A stretch of 64,000 nt of DNA. Origin: Mucilaginibacter polytrichastri (GTDB taxonomy: Bacteria; Bacteroidota; Bacteroidia; Sphingobacteriales; Sphingobacteriaceae). The stretch spans positions 5,648,387-5,712,386 of the forward strand of contig NZ_MPPL01000001.1 in the NCBI RefSeq assembly GCF_001911425.1, in the 5' to 3' direction. Shown piece by piece: positions 50,040 through 59,412 of the stretch. Below the pieces are notes generated by a model, which did no database searches, was not told the origin of the DNA, and saw nothing but the letters and a program-made list of their open reading frames with translations. The translations under genes and the position numbers were made by a program. Every line of letters starts with the position of its first letter. Position 1 is the stretch's first letter.

Positions 50040-50051
50040 TAACATATGTTA
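50040..50051. promoter_or_regulatory. TAAC-N4-GTTA palindrome, candidate Crp/Fnr-family operator
   Basis: TAACATATGTTA, 53 bp upstream of the oxidoreductase ATG and just past the stop of a Crp/Fnr gene. Confidence 0.55.
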
Positions 50052-50056
50052 TGTAA

Positions 50057-50641
50057 TCAAAAATGTGCTTTGCCTGATGCGATCTTGGTTTTGATCCTAC
50101 TAAGGTGGACAGTGGTAATACCAAGATAGCTCGCGATATAGTTCTGGGGGACGCGCAAAATAATATGCGGACGTTCGGACAGCAGTTTTTGGTACCGCAT
50201 TTCAGGTGTATCCCGTATAAAAGATAAGAACTCGTTCATATAATGCGTTTGCCGCTGTGCAGACATCTGTATAAGTGTTTTACTGAAGTCATGTATATGA
50301 ATTAGCTCATCCATGAGTTGCATCACATATTTTTTAGGCAACATGTAAACGACGGATGGTTCAATGGTTTCAATGGTAAAAGCGCTGGGCACATCATTGA
50401 TAAAGCTGTCGATGGAGGTCAGGCCTTCATGCTCAAAAAAGAACTGCACATTTTTATCCTGCCCGTTATTATTAAAATATAGACGCACACAGCCCTTCTC
50501 GATATAGATATAGTTTTGGGAGGTTTTTCCCTCTTCAAGAAGTACCGTTTTTGCGGGAACCTCCATACGTTTTTGAAATTCCAGATACTTATCCCAGTAA
50601 GGATTCAATTCCGGAAACCGTTCTTTAAATTGAAAAATCAT
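50057..50641 (-). CDS. Crp/Fnr-family transcriptional regulator
   Basis: cNMP-binding-like domain; HTH ILRVPQNYIASYLGITTVHLSRIKTK. Confidence 0.92.
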   Translation of the reverse strand: MIFQFKERFPELNPYWDKYLEFQKRMEVPAKTVLLEEGKTSQNYIYIEKGCVRLYFNNNGQDKNVQFFFEHEGLTSIDSFINDVPSAFTIETIEPSVVYMLPKKYVMQLMDELIHIHDFSKTLIQMSAQRQTHYMNEFLSFIRDTPEMRYQKLLSERPHIILRVPQNYIASYLGITTVHLSRIKTKIASGKAHF

Positions 50642-50782
50642 TGTCCATGTTGTTATTGATAATAATACCCTTTACACATAATATTCAGATCGGACATGCA
50701 ATTAGTTTTACGATAAGTAAATAATTCTGCGTAGTTCAAATATCAGCAACATAATCTTTACTTGCACACTATCTGCATTTAA

Positions 50783-50794
50783 TAACATATGTTA
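50783..50794. promoter_or_regulatory. TAAC-N4-GTTA palindrome, candidate Crp/Fnr-family operator
   Basis: TAACATATGTTA between the divergent Crp/Fnr gene and cupin gene. Confidence 0.5.
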
Positions 50795-50927
50795 TCGCTA
50801 AAGACAATGGTGTCCACTTAATTTGTAATACGGCTACACAGCATTATAAGGATGATGGAATTGATCAGCATACATGAATTGGAGGATTAGCTAAAAATGA
50901 CGGAGTATCGTCGATTACATTTTTACT

Positions 50928-51470
50928 ATGAAACGTACAATCAAAAACGCTCAATTAAGGGATACGGTAACTTTCATTCAAACTTCCGAAAGTTCCGGCG
51001 GTGACGTAACCGAGTTAGAAGTTGTGGTCATGCCGGGTGGGATAAACCCTGCACATTTCCATAAAAAATATGACGAAACGGTTCATGTGCTTGAAGGAAT
51101 ATTATTGCTTACTTTGTCTAAGAGAGCCAAAATCACCCTGCTGCAAGGTGACCAATATGTTATTAAGGCAGGACAAGTACACAGCTTACAAAATGCGGCT
51201 GATGTGAAGCTAAAACTTAGGAGCATCATAATTCCTGCCAACCAGGGATTTGAATCTGCATTACGAATAATGTACGGCTTAGCTAATGACGGACTTTATA
51301 ACGCACATAAAATGCCGCGGAATTTTGTTCACCTTTCAGTTTGTTCCGTGATGAGTGATACCCGGCTTCCTGGGTTGAAATCACTATTAAATCCAGTATT
51401 TATCCTACTTGCACACTGCGCAAGATGGACAGGGATTACAGAACGGCTTATAAGTAAATATTGTGTGTGA
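50928..51470 (+). CDS. Cupin-domain protein
   Basis: VMPGGINPAHFHKKYDETVHVLEGILLLTL, IKAGQVHSLQN. Confidence 0.85.
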   Translation: MKRTIKNAQLRDTVTFIQTSESSGGDVTELEVVVMPGGINPAHFHKKYDETVHVLEGILLLTLSKRAKITLLQGDQYVIKAGQVHSLQNAADVKLKLRSIIIPANQGFESALRIMYGLANDGLYNAHKMPRNFVHLSVCSVMSDTRLPGLKSLLNPVFILLAHCARWTGITERLISKYCV

Positions 51471-51546
51471 TCAATTCGTCAATAATTATTCGAATCAACC
51501 TTGCATTGTCATAATTTTGTTAGTTTTTTAAGTAATTTTCAAAATA

Positions 51547-51560
51547 AGACCTTTTAGTCT
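51547..51560. promoter_or_regulatory. TetR-type operator candidate
   Basis: AGACCTTTTAGTCT, 26 bp before the TetR ATG; exact reverse complement at 52249. Confidence 0.7.
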
Positions 51561-51585
51561 ATATTTGAATTATTAAAAATAACCA

Positions 51586-52191
51586 ATGAACGTAAAAGGA
51601 AAAGCGGAAAGAACCAAGCAGTTTATCATTGAACAATCGGCACCAATATTCAATGCTAAAGGAATAGCCGGTACGACCATATATGATATACTGGCGGCCA
51701 CAAAAATGGCGAAAGGAGGAATTTACGGGAATTTTGAAAACAAAGAGGCGATTTCTATCGCTAGTGTAGATTTTCTTTTCGGTAAAATGTCCGCTAAAGC
51801 TTATTCCGTGATGTCAAAAGAAAAAACAGCGGTTAAAAAACTGTTTGCGTTTATAAATCTCCGTGAAAATCCTTTGGTTCCCTTTATCGAAGGTGGGTGC
51901 CCTATTTTGAATTTCGGCGTGGACTCGGATAACACAAATCCAATAGTCAAAAATAAGGTAAAAGCTATGATCGAAGGATCTATGGCCTCTTTTATCGATA
52001 TTTTAAAACAAGGTATAGCAAGCGGAGAATTATCTGCTCAACTGAACCCTGAAGAGTATTGCTTGAAAGTACTGGTCATGCTGGAAGGGGCAACTTTGAT
52101 TTCAAGAGTAACCGATAGTGTTAAGCCGATGCATACGGTCATCAAAATGCTTAAATCTGAATTGAGATCTTTCGAGATTAAGCAAAAATAA
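51586..52191 (+). CDS. TetR/AcrR-family transcriptional regulator
   Basis: GIAGTTIYDILAATKMAKGGIYGNFENKEAI HTH. Confidence 0.93.
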   Translation: MNVKGKAERTKQFIIEQSAPIFNAKGIAGTTIYDILAATKMAKGGIYGNFENKEAISIASVDFLFGKMSAKAYSVMSKEKTAVKKLFAFINLRENPLVPFIEGGCPILNFGVDSDNTNPIVKNKVKAMIEGSMASFIDILKQGIASGELSAQLNPEEYCLKVLVMLEGATLISRVTDSVKPMHTVIKMLKSELRSFEIKQK

Positions 52192-52248
52192 ATAGGTATA
52201 TGGTTTAAATGATTGAATCAGGAGAACCATTTTTTTATAATCAAAATA

Positions 52249-52262
52249 AGACTAAAAGGTCT
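52249..52262. promoter_or_regulatory. TetR-type operator candidate
   Basis: AGACTAAAAGGTCT, 18 bp before the hydrolase ATG; exact reverse complement of 51547-51560. Confidence 0.7.
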
Positions 52263-52279
52263 TTTAATGAGTAGCGGAT

Positions 52280-53536
52280 ATGGAACGCAGAAACTTTGTA
52301 AAAAACACAGCACTTGTTGCTTTAGGAGCGGTTTTGATCCGCCCTTTGAAGGTATTAGCAGAAAAAAAACCAAATGATATGAAAACAAATGAACAATTAA
52401 AGGAAATGGAACTACCGGCAGGCATACGCGAACGGTATGTTCCCGGCGTCAATGGCTTGACCGTGCATGTACTGGAAGCCGGTTTTGAAACACCAAAACG
52501 CCCGGCTGTATTATTGCTGCACGGATTTCCGGAACTTGCCTACAGCTGGCGGAAAGTAATGCTGCCATTGGCAGCTGCGGGTTACCATGTGATTGCTTAT
52601 GATCAGCGCGGCTATGGTCGCACGACGGGATGGGACAACTCTTATGATGGAAATTTTGCCTCTTTCAGGACTCATGAACTTTCCCGCGATGCCCTGGGTG
52701 TGGCGATGGCGATGGGACACGATGCTGTCCATACGATCATCGGACACGACGTGGGTGCGATAATAGCGTCTTATTGCGCGCTAGTCAGACCAGATTTTTT
52801 CCGGTCTGTTGTGCTGCTAAGTTGCCCTTTCGGCGGTGTACCCCCTTTACCTTTTGGCGTTGTAACACAATCCGGACCGAATCTACAACCAACAGCACCT
52901 GCACAAGATCCTCTTGCATCATTACCAAGACCCAGTAAGGACAGTACGACTTATTTTTCCACACGCAGCGCAAATAATGATATGCTGAACTGCAAGCAGG
53001 GCCTGCACGATTTTCAGCGGGCTTACTTTCACGTTAAAAGTGCCGACTGGAGCCAGAATAAACCGTTTCCCCTTACTTCGGGCACGGCGGAAGAATTCGC
53101 TAAACAGCCGATGTACTATGTTTTGGATCTTGATAAAACGATGCCGGAGGAAGTTGCTCCTTACATGCCATCGCAGCACGAAGTAGCCGCTTGTAAATGG
53201 CTCACGGATGCCGATCTTGATGTTTATATACATGAGTTTAAACGTACCGGTTTCCAGGGCGGATTAAACTGGTACCGTTGTACGACCAACGGATTAAACA
53301 GATCTGACCTCGAACTTTTTTCGGGTTACACTATAGATGTGCCTTCCTGCTTTATTTCAGGTGTGGCAGACTGGGCGACATTTCGCCCGCCCGGCGCATT
53401 GGAGCAGATGCAGCGCAAGGCCTGTACAAAAATGGAAAGCTTTCACATTATAGAAGGTGCGGGTCACTGGTTGCAGCAGGAGCAGCCTGAACAAGTTACA
53501 GGATTGGTAGTTGATTTTTTGAAAAACTTAAAATAG
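52280..53536 (+). CDS. Alpha/beta hydrolase (epoxide hydrolase-like), possible Tat-like signal
   Basis: MERRNFVKNTALVALGA N-terminus; LLLHGFPELAYSWRKVM, AYDQRGYGRT, HDVGAIIASYCA, GAGHWLQQEQPEQV. Confidence 0.92.
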   Translation: MERRNFVKNTALVALGAVLIRPLKVLAEKKPNDMKTNEQLKEMELPAGIRERYVPGVNGLTVHVLEAGFETPKRPAVLLLHGFPELAYSWRKVMLPLAAAGYHVIAYDQRGYGRTTGWDNSYDGNFASFRTHELSRDALGVAMAMGHDAVHTIIGHDVGAIIASYCALVRPDFFRSVVLLSCPFGGVPPLPFGVVTQSGPNLQPTAPAQDPLASLPRPSKDSTTYFSTRSANNDMLNCKQGLHDFQRAYFHVKSADWSQNKPFPLTSGTAEEFAKQPMYYVLDLDKTMPEEVAPYMPSQHEVAACKWLTDADLDVYIHEFKRTGFQGGLNWYRCTTNGLNRSDLELFSGYTIDVPSCFISGVADWATFRPPGALEQMQRKACTKMESFHIIEGAGHWLQQEQPEQVTGLVVDFLKNLK

Positions 53537-53561
53537 AGGACATTTGATAATGGTATAAATC

Positions 53562-53599
53562 AGAGCCGATATGATGTTAAAAGATCGTATCGGCTCTTT
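53562..53599 (+). terminator. Terminator hairpin
   Basis: AGAGCCGAT...ATCGGCTCTTTG. Confidence 0.65.
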
Positions 53600-53775
53600 G
53601 ATTGCCAAGATGGAATCAGCAAAAATAGCCACCGTTCGATTTGGAAACACAGATCCGAAAAACGATCCTGAGGTTGGACATAGTTCGCACCCCTAATTAG
53701 AGCAATTGAAATAAACGGTTGAAAGGTTACTTACGACCATTACGTATTTGTCAAAACTGAAAGAAATATATTAAA

Positions 53776-54036
53776 GTTGCGTTTAAGGATATTCTTTATA
53801 TCGAGGGCCTGAAAGATTACGTTGTCATGCGGACAGAAGAAGGGAAAATTATCACCGCCATGAATCTTAAAACAATTCATGATCAGCTGCCCAAATCACC
53901 TTTTATTAGGGTGAGCAAATCCTATGTAATAAACGTCCACCGCATCACCGCTATTGATAATGATTTCGTAACGATCAGAGAGGTAGAAGTCCCTATAGGG
54001 GATATCTCAGAAAACCTTTTTTTGACGAATATGTGA
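53776..54036 (+). pseudogene. Orphan LytTR DNA-binding domain, no receiver domain (remnant)
   Basis: VAFKDILYIEGLKDYVVMRTEEGKIITAMNLKTIHDQLP...FIRVSKSYVINVHRITAID. Confidence 0.7.
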
Positions 54037-54206
54037 AAAGGAAACTGATCGGCAGATAATCTCCGCATCAGGCAGCGCTGCCGCTAAAGAGTGGCCCAGT
54101 CATATTAAGAACTGGGGGCATTGTGACTATTGTGCATGGTAAACAGGAATGAAACTGCAATTTGCAACAAAATCATTATCATATCTTTACCTTTCTTCCT
54201 CAAAAA

Positions 54207-54974
54207 ATGCAAAGCACCAATAGTATAGCCGACAGTGGTATTGAATACAAAATTGCCAAACCGTCTACGGAACTATCCGACTTTGTAGAAAGTTTTTGGA
54301 TGATAGAAAATACATCAGCTATACCACATGAAGCAGTTGGCTTACCTGACGGCAGGTTTGATATCATTTTTTCCTATTCACAGAACGAGCCTTTCGATGC
54401 AATGCTGATGGGTTTAGGAACAGAAGCGGTACAACAGTCCATTCCGCCTAAAATTGTAATGTTTGCAATCAGTTTTAAATTGCTTGCAATCGAATATTTG
54501 TTGGCGATGAAAGCGGCTTCACGACCTAACAATGCTTATGCTTTACCAACTGAATTTTGGGGAATAAAAAAAAGTGATCTGAATGATTTTGAAGGCTTTT
54601 GCGAAAAAGTGTCTGAAAAAATGCTTTTACAAAAAAAAGCAAACATTGACAGCAGAAAACAAAAATTATTTGACTTGATTTATTCTTCTCGTGGTTCTTT
54701 ATCTGTAAAAGAATTATCAGAAAAAGTTTTTTGGAACAGCCGACAAATCAATCGTTATTTCAATGAGCAGTTTGGAATTTCATTAAAGACATATTGCAAC
54801 ATCCTTCGTTTCAAAACTTCGCTGCATCACATCAAAGAAGGGAAACTATTTCCCGAACTAAATTTTGCCGACCAAAACCACTTTATCCGAGAAGTGAAAC
54901 GGATGGCAGGCGTAACGCCAAAAGAACTTTCAAAAAACAAAAACGACCGATTTATTCTATTATCTGCCATTTAG
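54207..54974 (+). CDS. AraC-family transcriptional regulator
   Basis: VKELSEKVFWNSRQINRYFNEQFGISLKTYCNILRF; N-terminal DUF6597-like region. Confidence 0.88.
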   Translation: MQSTNSIADSGIEYKIAKPSTELSDFVESFWMIENTSAIPHEAVGLPDGRFDIIFSYSQNEPFDAMLMGLGTEAVQQSIPPKIVMFAISFKLLAIEYLLAMKAASRPNNAYALPTEFWGIKKSDLNDFEGFCEKVSEKMLLQKKANIDSRKQKLFDLIYSSRGSLSVKELSEKVFWNSRQINRYFNEQFGISLKTYCNILRFKTSLHHIKEGKLFPELNFADQNHFIREVKRMAGVTPKELSKNKNDRFILLSAI

Positions 54975-55012
54975 CTTACCCACTTTTGCATCGTAATTAA
55001 AAATTCAATACG

Positions 55013-56164
55013 ATGTTACAAAATACTGACAAAGTTATAATTGTAGGCGCGGGTATAGCTGGATTAAGTTTGGCTATTCAGCTTGCTGAAAACAAAATAG
55101 CTTGTATCCTCCTCGAAGAAAAGCACAATTTCAATGGTGTTACAAGTGGAGTTAGAATTTCCACGCAAGGCGTAAGTATATTGGAAAAAATGAAGATCAG
55201 TGGTGTGGGTAAGCCTACACAGCGGACGATTATGCACTATGGAAATATCGTTGCGGACTTTGCTTTGAGTAATCCTCCGGGAGCAAGCCCGGCAATCATG
55301 GTAACAAGATTGGCCGTCTATGAAAAGTTATTGGAGAAAGCGAAGTTGCTGGAGATTGAGTTGATTACTGGTTTCAAATTGTTAAATGCAATAGAACATC
55401 CCGATGGCATTGAAGTCATCTCTGAAAAAGGTCAGAAAGTGACAGGCCGGTTGTTCGTCGGTGCAGATGGAGTAGGATCGACAGTAAGAAAAATATTGAA
55501 TCCGGATCAACCATCAAGTAAGGCTTATGCCGGCTATTTAGGCGTTGGGTTAATAACACAAAGCGATTTGCAGATTGAAATGTCCCTTTACGAACATCCA
55601 GGTAATCATGTTGGTGTTGCCTCAATTGGGAAGATGAGTGCCAGTGATGTTAATAATAATGTCTTCTTATGGAGTCACCTTTATATGACAGAGCAGGAAG
55701 CTAAAGAAATGACAAACGAAAAGGTTATGAAGATGCTTGAAGTTAAGTCGCAAGGCTGGAGTTTAGAATTGAGAAAGCTATTTGAAATGTGCAAGACGGA
55801 TTCTAAATCCATCATTGCTCACGGTCCAGTATACAATGGAAAAGTACCGTCCTCCTGGTTTAGCAAAAATATGATTTTAATTGGCGACGCGGCCCACCCC
55901 TACGGTCCAGGGGGGCAGGGAATTAGTATGGCTTTGAAAGATGCTGAAGCGTTGTGCGAAATGCTTCTTTCCGGAAACTTGAGCGAGGAAAAAATGACAA
56001 CATTTCAAAAAAATCGTGCGGAAGAAGCTAAAAAGCTTGGCGAAAGTGCCGAAAAAAGGAATAAACCTGAAAAGCAAATCAAATCTCGTTGGGGCATCTT
56101 TTTCAGCGGTGTCGTTATGAAGTTTTATCATTTTTTCAATCGAGGAGTTTTAAAATCTTTTTGA
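55013..56164 (+). CDS. FAD-dependent monooxygenase/oxidoreductase
   Basis: IIVGAGIAGLSLAIQLAE, VGADGVGSTVRK, LIGDAAHPYGPGGQGISMALKDAEAL. Confidence 0.93.
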   Translation: MLQNTDKVIIVGAGIAGLSLAIQLAENKIACILLEEKHNFNGVTSGVRISTQGVSILEKMKISGVGKPTQRTIMHYGNIVADFALSNPPGASPAIMVTRLAVYEKLLEKAKLLEIELITGFKLLNAIEHPDGIEVISEKGQKVTGRLFVGADGVGSTVRKILNPDQPSSKAYAGYLGVGLITQSDLQIEMSLYEHPGNHVGVASIGKMSASDVNNNVFLWSHLYMTEQEAKEMTNEKVMKMLEVKSQGWSLELRKLFEMCKTDSKSIIAHGPVYNGKVPSSWFSKNMILIGDAAHPYGPGGQGISMALKDAEALCEMLLSGNLSEEKMTTFQKNRAEEAKKLGESAEKRNKPEKQIKSRWGIFFSGVVMKFYHFFNRGVLKSF

Positions 56165-56340
56165 GTAGCCATCATAGGTTACACCCAGCATTTTAAATAT
56201 TCTCTTGGAGTATTTATCTCTACACTTCTTATTTAACCTAATATTTGAATACCGCGAATTTTTAAAAAGGCACTGCGAGACACTCCATTATTTATTTAGC
56301 AAATAAGGTATTAGATTCTATTCCCCATCAACCTAACTTG

Positions 56341-57093
56341 TTACCGCATACCACCAGATGCATTTATTCTTTCTCCGGTTACCCAGCCGGATGCATCTGA
56401 AGCTAAAAATACAACAACCTTGGCTATATCCTCTGGAGTTCCTAATCGTCCAAGCGGAATCATTTTCGTGATATCCATCGAAACGCTACTTTGGTTCTTT
56501 TTCATTTCTTTCGAGCCTTCCGTAATCGTCGGTCCGGGAGCAACTGTGTTAACCCTGATATTACGGGCCGCAAGTTCCTTTGCAAAGGCCATTGTCAGCG
56601 TGTCTACAGCCGCCTTTGTAGCACTATATAAACTACCGTTTATATTCGGACTGTGACTAAGTGTAGCACCAATATTAATGATATTACCGCCAGCAACTGG
56701 AAAATGATGTAAAGCTTCTTTAGTAGTGAGAAAGACGCTAAGTACATTTGTGTTAAAGAATTGTTGAAATCTTGCAACCTCAAATTCTTCTATAGGATTA
56801 AATTTATAAATTCCGGCATTATTAACTATGATGTCTATTGGTCCAAAATGTTCTTTGGTAACCGCAAACATATTTTTCACGTCTTTTTCATTACTTGCAT
56901 CCCCTTTTATCACTATAGCTTTGCCTCCGGCATCAACTATTTCCGCCATTATTTTATTTGCATCATCTTCGCTGCTTGCATAATTTACTGCTACCGCTAC
57001 TCCCTCTAAAGCCAATGCTCTGGCAATAGCTGCACCGATTCCTTTAGAACCGCCTGTAACGATAGCGGTTTTATTTTTCAAATTAAGTTCCAT
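56341..57093 (-). CDS. SDR-family oxidoreductase
   Basis: VTGGSKGIGAAIARALA, NNAGIY, YSATKAAVDTL, RINASGGM. Confidence 0.94.
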   Translation of the reverse strand: MELNLKNKTAIVTGGSKGIGAAIARALALEGVAVAVNYASSEDDANKIMAEIVDAGGKAIVIKGDASNEKDVKNMFAVTKEHFGPIDIIVNNAGIYKFNPIEEFEVARFQQFFNTNVLSVFLTTKEALHHFPVAGGNIINIGATLSHSPNINGSLYSATKAAVDTLTMAFAKELAARNIRVNTVAPGPTITEGSKEMKKNQSSVSMDITKMIPLGRLGTPEDIAKVVVFLASDASGWVTGERINASGGMR

Positions 57094-57151
57094 TGTTCTT
57101 TTAAATTTATTTGTTTGGCAAATTTAAGTAGGGCTTTTTTAAGTCTGCTAT

Positions 57152-57189
57152 TAGTTACTTGATAGTAAGTAGTTATCTTTGAGTAACTA
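57152..57189. promoter_or_regulatory. Phased/palindromic repeats, candidate HxlR operator
   Basis: TAGTTACTTGATAGTAAG and TAGTTATCTTTGAGTAAC at 18-bp phase. Confidence 0.45.
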
Positions 57190-57200
57190 TCTGTTTAGCT

Positions 57201-57569
57201 ATGAATAAAAGAAGTGATAAACCAGAAACGCCTTTATACAGAAGCCATTTAATTCCGGTACATGACACTGTTGAATTATTGAGCGGAAAGTGGAAAATAG
57301 AGATCATTTGCAGTCTTACTTTTGGTAAGAAATTTTTCATGGAACTTAAAAGAGATGTAATAGGCATATCACCCAGGATGCTTTCTAAAGAATTACAGGA
57401 ACTTGAAGTGAATGGAATAATTACACGGTTACCGCTTGCGACCAAACCGATAACCGTTAGTTACGAATTGTCGGAGTATGGTAAAACGCTCGTTCCTGTT
57501 ATCCATATCATGGGTGCATGGGGGCGTAACCACCGAAAAAAAATCATCGGCTCTTTGAAAGTTAATTAG
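57201..57569 (+). CDS. HxlR-family transcriptional regulator
   Basis: LLSGKWKIEIICSLTFGKKFFMELKRDVIGISPRMLSKELQELE. Confidence 0.93.
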   Translation: MNKRSDKPETPLYRSHLIPVHDTVELLSGKWKIEIICSLTFGKKFFMELKRDVIGISPRMLSKELQELEVNGIITRLPLATKPITVSYELSEYGKTLVPVIHIMGAWGRNHRKKIIGSLKVN

Positions 57570-57575
57570 GTGTTG

Positions 57576-57995
57576 CTAAAGACTAACATATCCGTCATAG
57601 ACAGCACTGAGATCGTCCTTCCATTCCTTTGTCCAATTCAACAGGGCCATCACAGGGTCAGCGATACTTTTACCAAAATCAGTTAACCAGTACTCTACCT
57701 TTGGAGGGACCTCCGGATACACTTTACGCCCGATCATTTTATATTTCAGCAATTTCTTTAATGTTTCGGTCAGCATTTTGGGCGAAATCCCGGGAATTTC
57801 CCGCTGAAAGTCACTATTTCTTTTTTTGCCGTGCATCAGCGCACCGAGTACCAGCAATGTCCATTTGTTTCCCAGGATAGCGTAGGACTGGTGCAAAACA
57901 CAAAAATCATCTTTATTACTCTCATCCAATAAGGCGAGACGTAAATTTTCAAAATTGTTTATTTTTTTTTGTGGTTCAGTTGTGTTATTTCCCAT
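57576..57995 (-). CDS. HxlR-family transcriptional regulator
   Basis: ILGNKWTLLVLGALMHGKKRNSDFQREIPGISPKMLTETLKKL. Confidence 0.93.
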   Translation of the reverse strand: MGNNTTEPQKKINNFENLRLALLDESNKDDFCVLHQSYAILGNKWTLLVLGALMHGKKRNSDFQREIPGISPKMLTETLKKLLKYKMIGRKVYPEVPPKVEYWLTDFGKSIADPVMALLNWTKEWKDDLSAVYDGYVSL

Positions 57996-58003
57996 TTCTT
58001 ACG

Positions 58004-58032
58004 CAAAAGTGCCTATTAGACCCAAAAGTGCC
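58004..58032. promoter_or_regulatory. Direct repeat, candidate HxlR operator
   Basis: CAAAAGTGCC at 58004-58013 and 58023-58032 (19-bp phase). Confidence 0.5.
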
Positions 58033-58151
58033 CTCTTGCAAAGATAGCTATTTGCAAATACTTTTACGCCTCACCCTTAAGGTGTGCAAGTCTTGGAAAA
58101 CCTGTTTTCCGAGTATTTTATAAGACTGCTCATAAAAAGACAAGAAGAAAT

Positions 58152-59099
58152 ATGAAAATATTAATGTTTGGACGAGGCGTGATTACAACGCAATATGGTT
58201 GGGCTTTCGCAAAGGCCGGGCATCAGGTAGAGTTTTACGTAAGGCCTGGGAAAGCTGCAATTTACGGACCTGAACTTCCGTTAGAATTGCTGGATGCACG
58301 CAAAAAGATCACAGGTGATTTAATTAAAGAAACGGCACAATTAACGTTACGGGAGGACATTCCGGATAACCATGATTTTGATCTTATCATACTTAGTGTA
58401 CAACATTATCAGTTTGCCGAGGCGGTATCTTTCCTTGGTCCAAAAATTGGCAATGCTACATTATTGATTTTTAATAATTTCTGGAAAGATCCCCTGGAAA
58501 TTACAAATGCCCTTCCTTTTAACCAGCTGGCATGGGGCTTTCCGCAATCAGGCGGGGGATTTGACCAAGCAGGCACGTTGAAGGGTGCGCTGTTTGCAGA
58601 CGTGCATTTTGGTACCTTTGGTACCGAGCCCACAGATCGTGAAATTGCTGTCAGGAACCTTTTCAGCAGTGCCGGTTTTAAACCGATTGAACATAAAGAT
58701 TTTAAAGGATGGCTCTACATACATTTCGCGGTGGAAGCAGGTTTGTTCGCTGAAGTTTTAAAAATAGGTTCTGTAGCGGAAGTGATCAGGTCGCACAAGC
58801 ATGTCAAAAATGCTATTATGAATGTAAGAGAGCTTCTGCCCGTTGTAGCGGCGCGCGGAATAATTTTGGATAACAATAAAGACGACTTCAGCTTTTACCT
58901 CCGCCCGGCCTGGCTTGCCAGCTTTTTGCTTCGTATGCTGACAAAGATAAGTCCCCCGTTACGCTTTTTTATGCTCAGCCATAATAATCCAAAGGAGATC
59001 AGATCTTACTGCCAGGACGTACTGGCAGAGGCTCGCCGATTGGGCCTGGAAGTTCCCAGATTGGAATCCATTGCCAACAAGTTACAAGCAGTTGACTGA
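58152..59099 (+). CDS. Ketopantoate reductase family (ApbA/PanE-like) protein
   Basis: MKILMFGRGVITTQYGWAFAKAGHQVEFYVRPG Rossmann N-terminus; DLIILSVQHYQFAEA. Confidence 0.82.
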   Translation: MKILMFGRGVITTQYGWAFAKAGHQVEFYVRPGKAAIYGPELPLELLDARKKITGDLIKETAQLTLREDIPDNHDFDLIILSVQHYQFAEAVSFLGPKIGNATLLIFNNFWKDPLEITNALPFNQLAWGFPQSGGGFDQAGTLKGALFADVHFGTFGTEPTDREIAVRNLFSSAGFKPIEHKDFKGWLYIHFAVEAGLFAEVLKIGSVAEVIRSHKHVKNAIMNVRELLPVVAARGIILDNNKDDFSFYLRPAWLASFLLRMLTKISPPLRFFMLSHNNPKEIRSYCQDVLAEARRLGLEVPRLESIANKLQAVD

Positions 59100-59283
59100 T
59101 TCCAACAGGATAACAAGAATTAAAATTAGCTAATTTAAATCCTGCTGAAAATATCGAAATTGTGCTTTCTTAAGCACCGTACAAGATATTTTGTCATTAA
59201 TGTATCATTGTATTAAATTTTTAATTACGATGCAAATTGGGCTAAGTGCTATGTCTGACATGATTTCATGCATCTAAAGCTTT

Positions 59284-59412
59284 CTACTGCTGAAGGAATG
59301 TTCGCATATCATTTTACGGTGCCACAAAATATATCGCGAGCTATCTGGGAATTACTACTGCGCGCCTCAGCAGAATAAAAACTAAGATCGTATTCAGCCG
59401 CGCACATTTTGA
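59284..59412 (+). pseudogene. Frameshifted C-terminal remnant of a Crp/Fnr regulator
   Basis: LLKECSHIILR / VPQN / YIASYLGITTARLSRIKTKI across frames, matching the C-terminus of the 50057-50641 gene. Confidence 0.8.

Noticed and set aside
56335-56344. TAACTTGTTA near the SDR stop as an additional TAAC-N4-GTTA site
   Set aside because: Spacer is 2 bp rather than 4 and it overlaps the end of a CDS, not a promoter.
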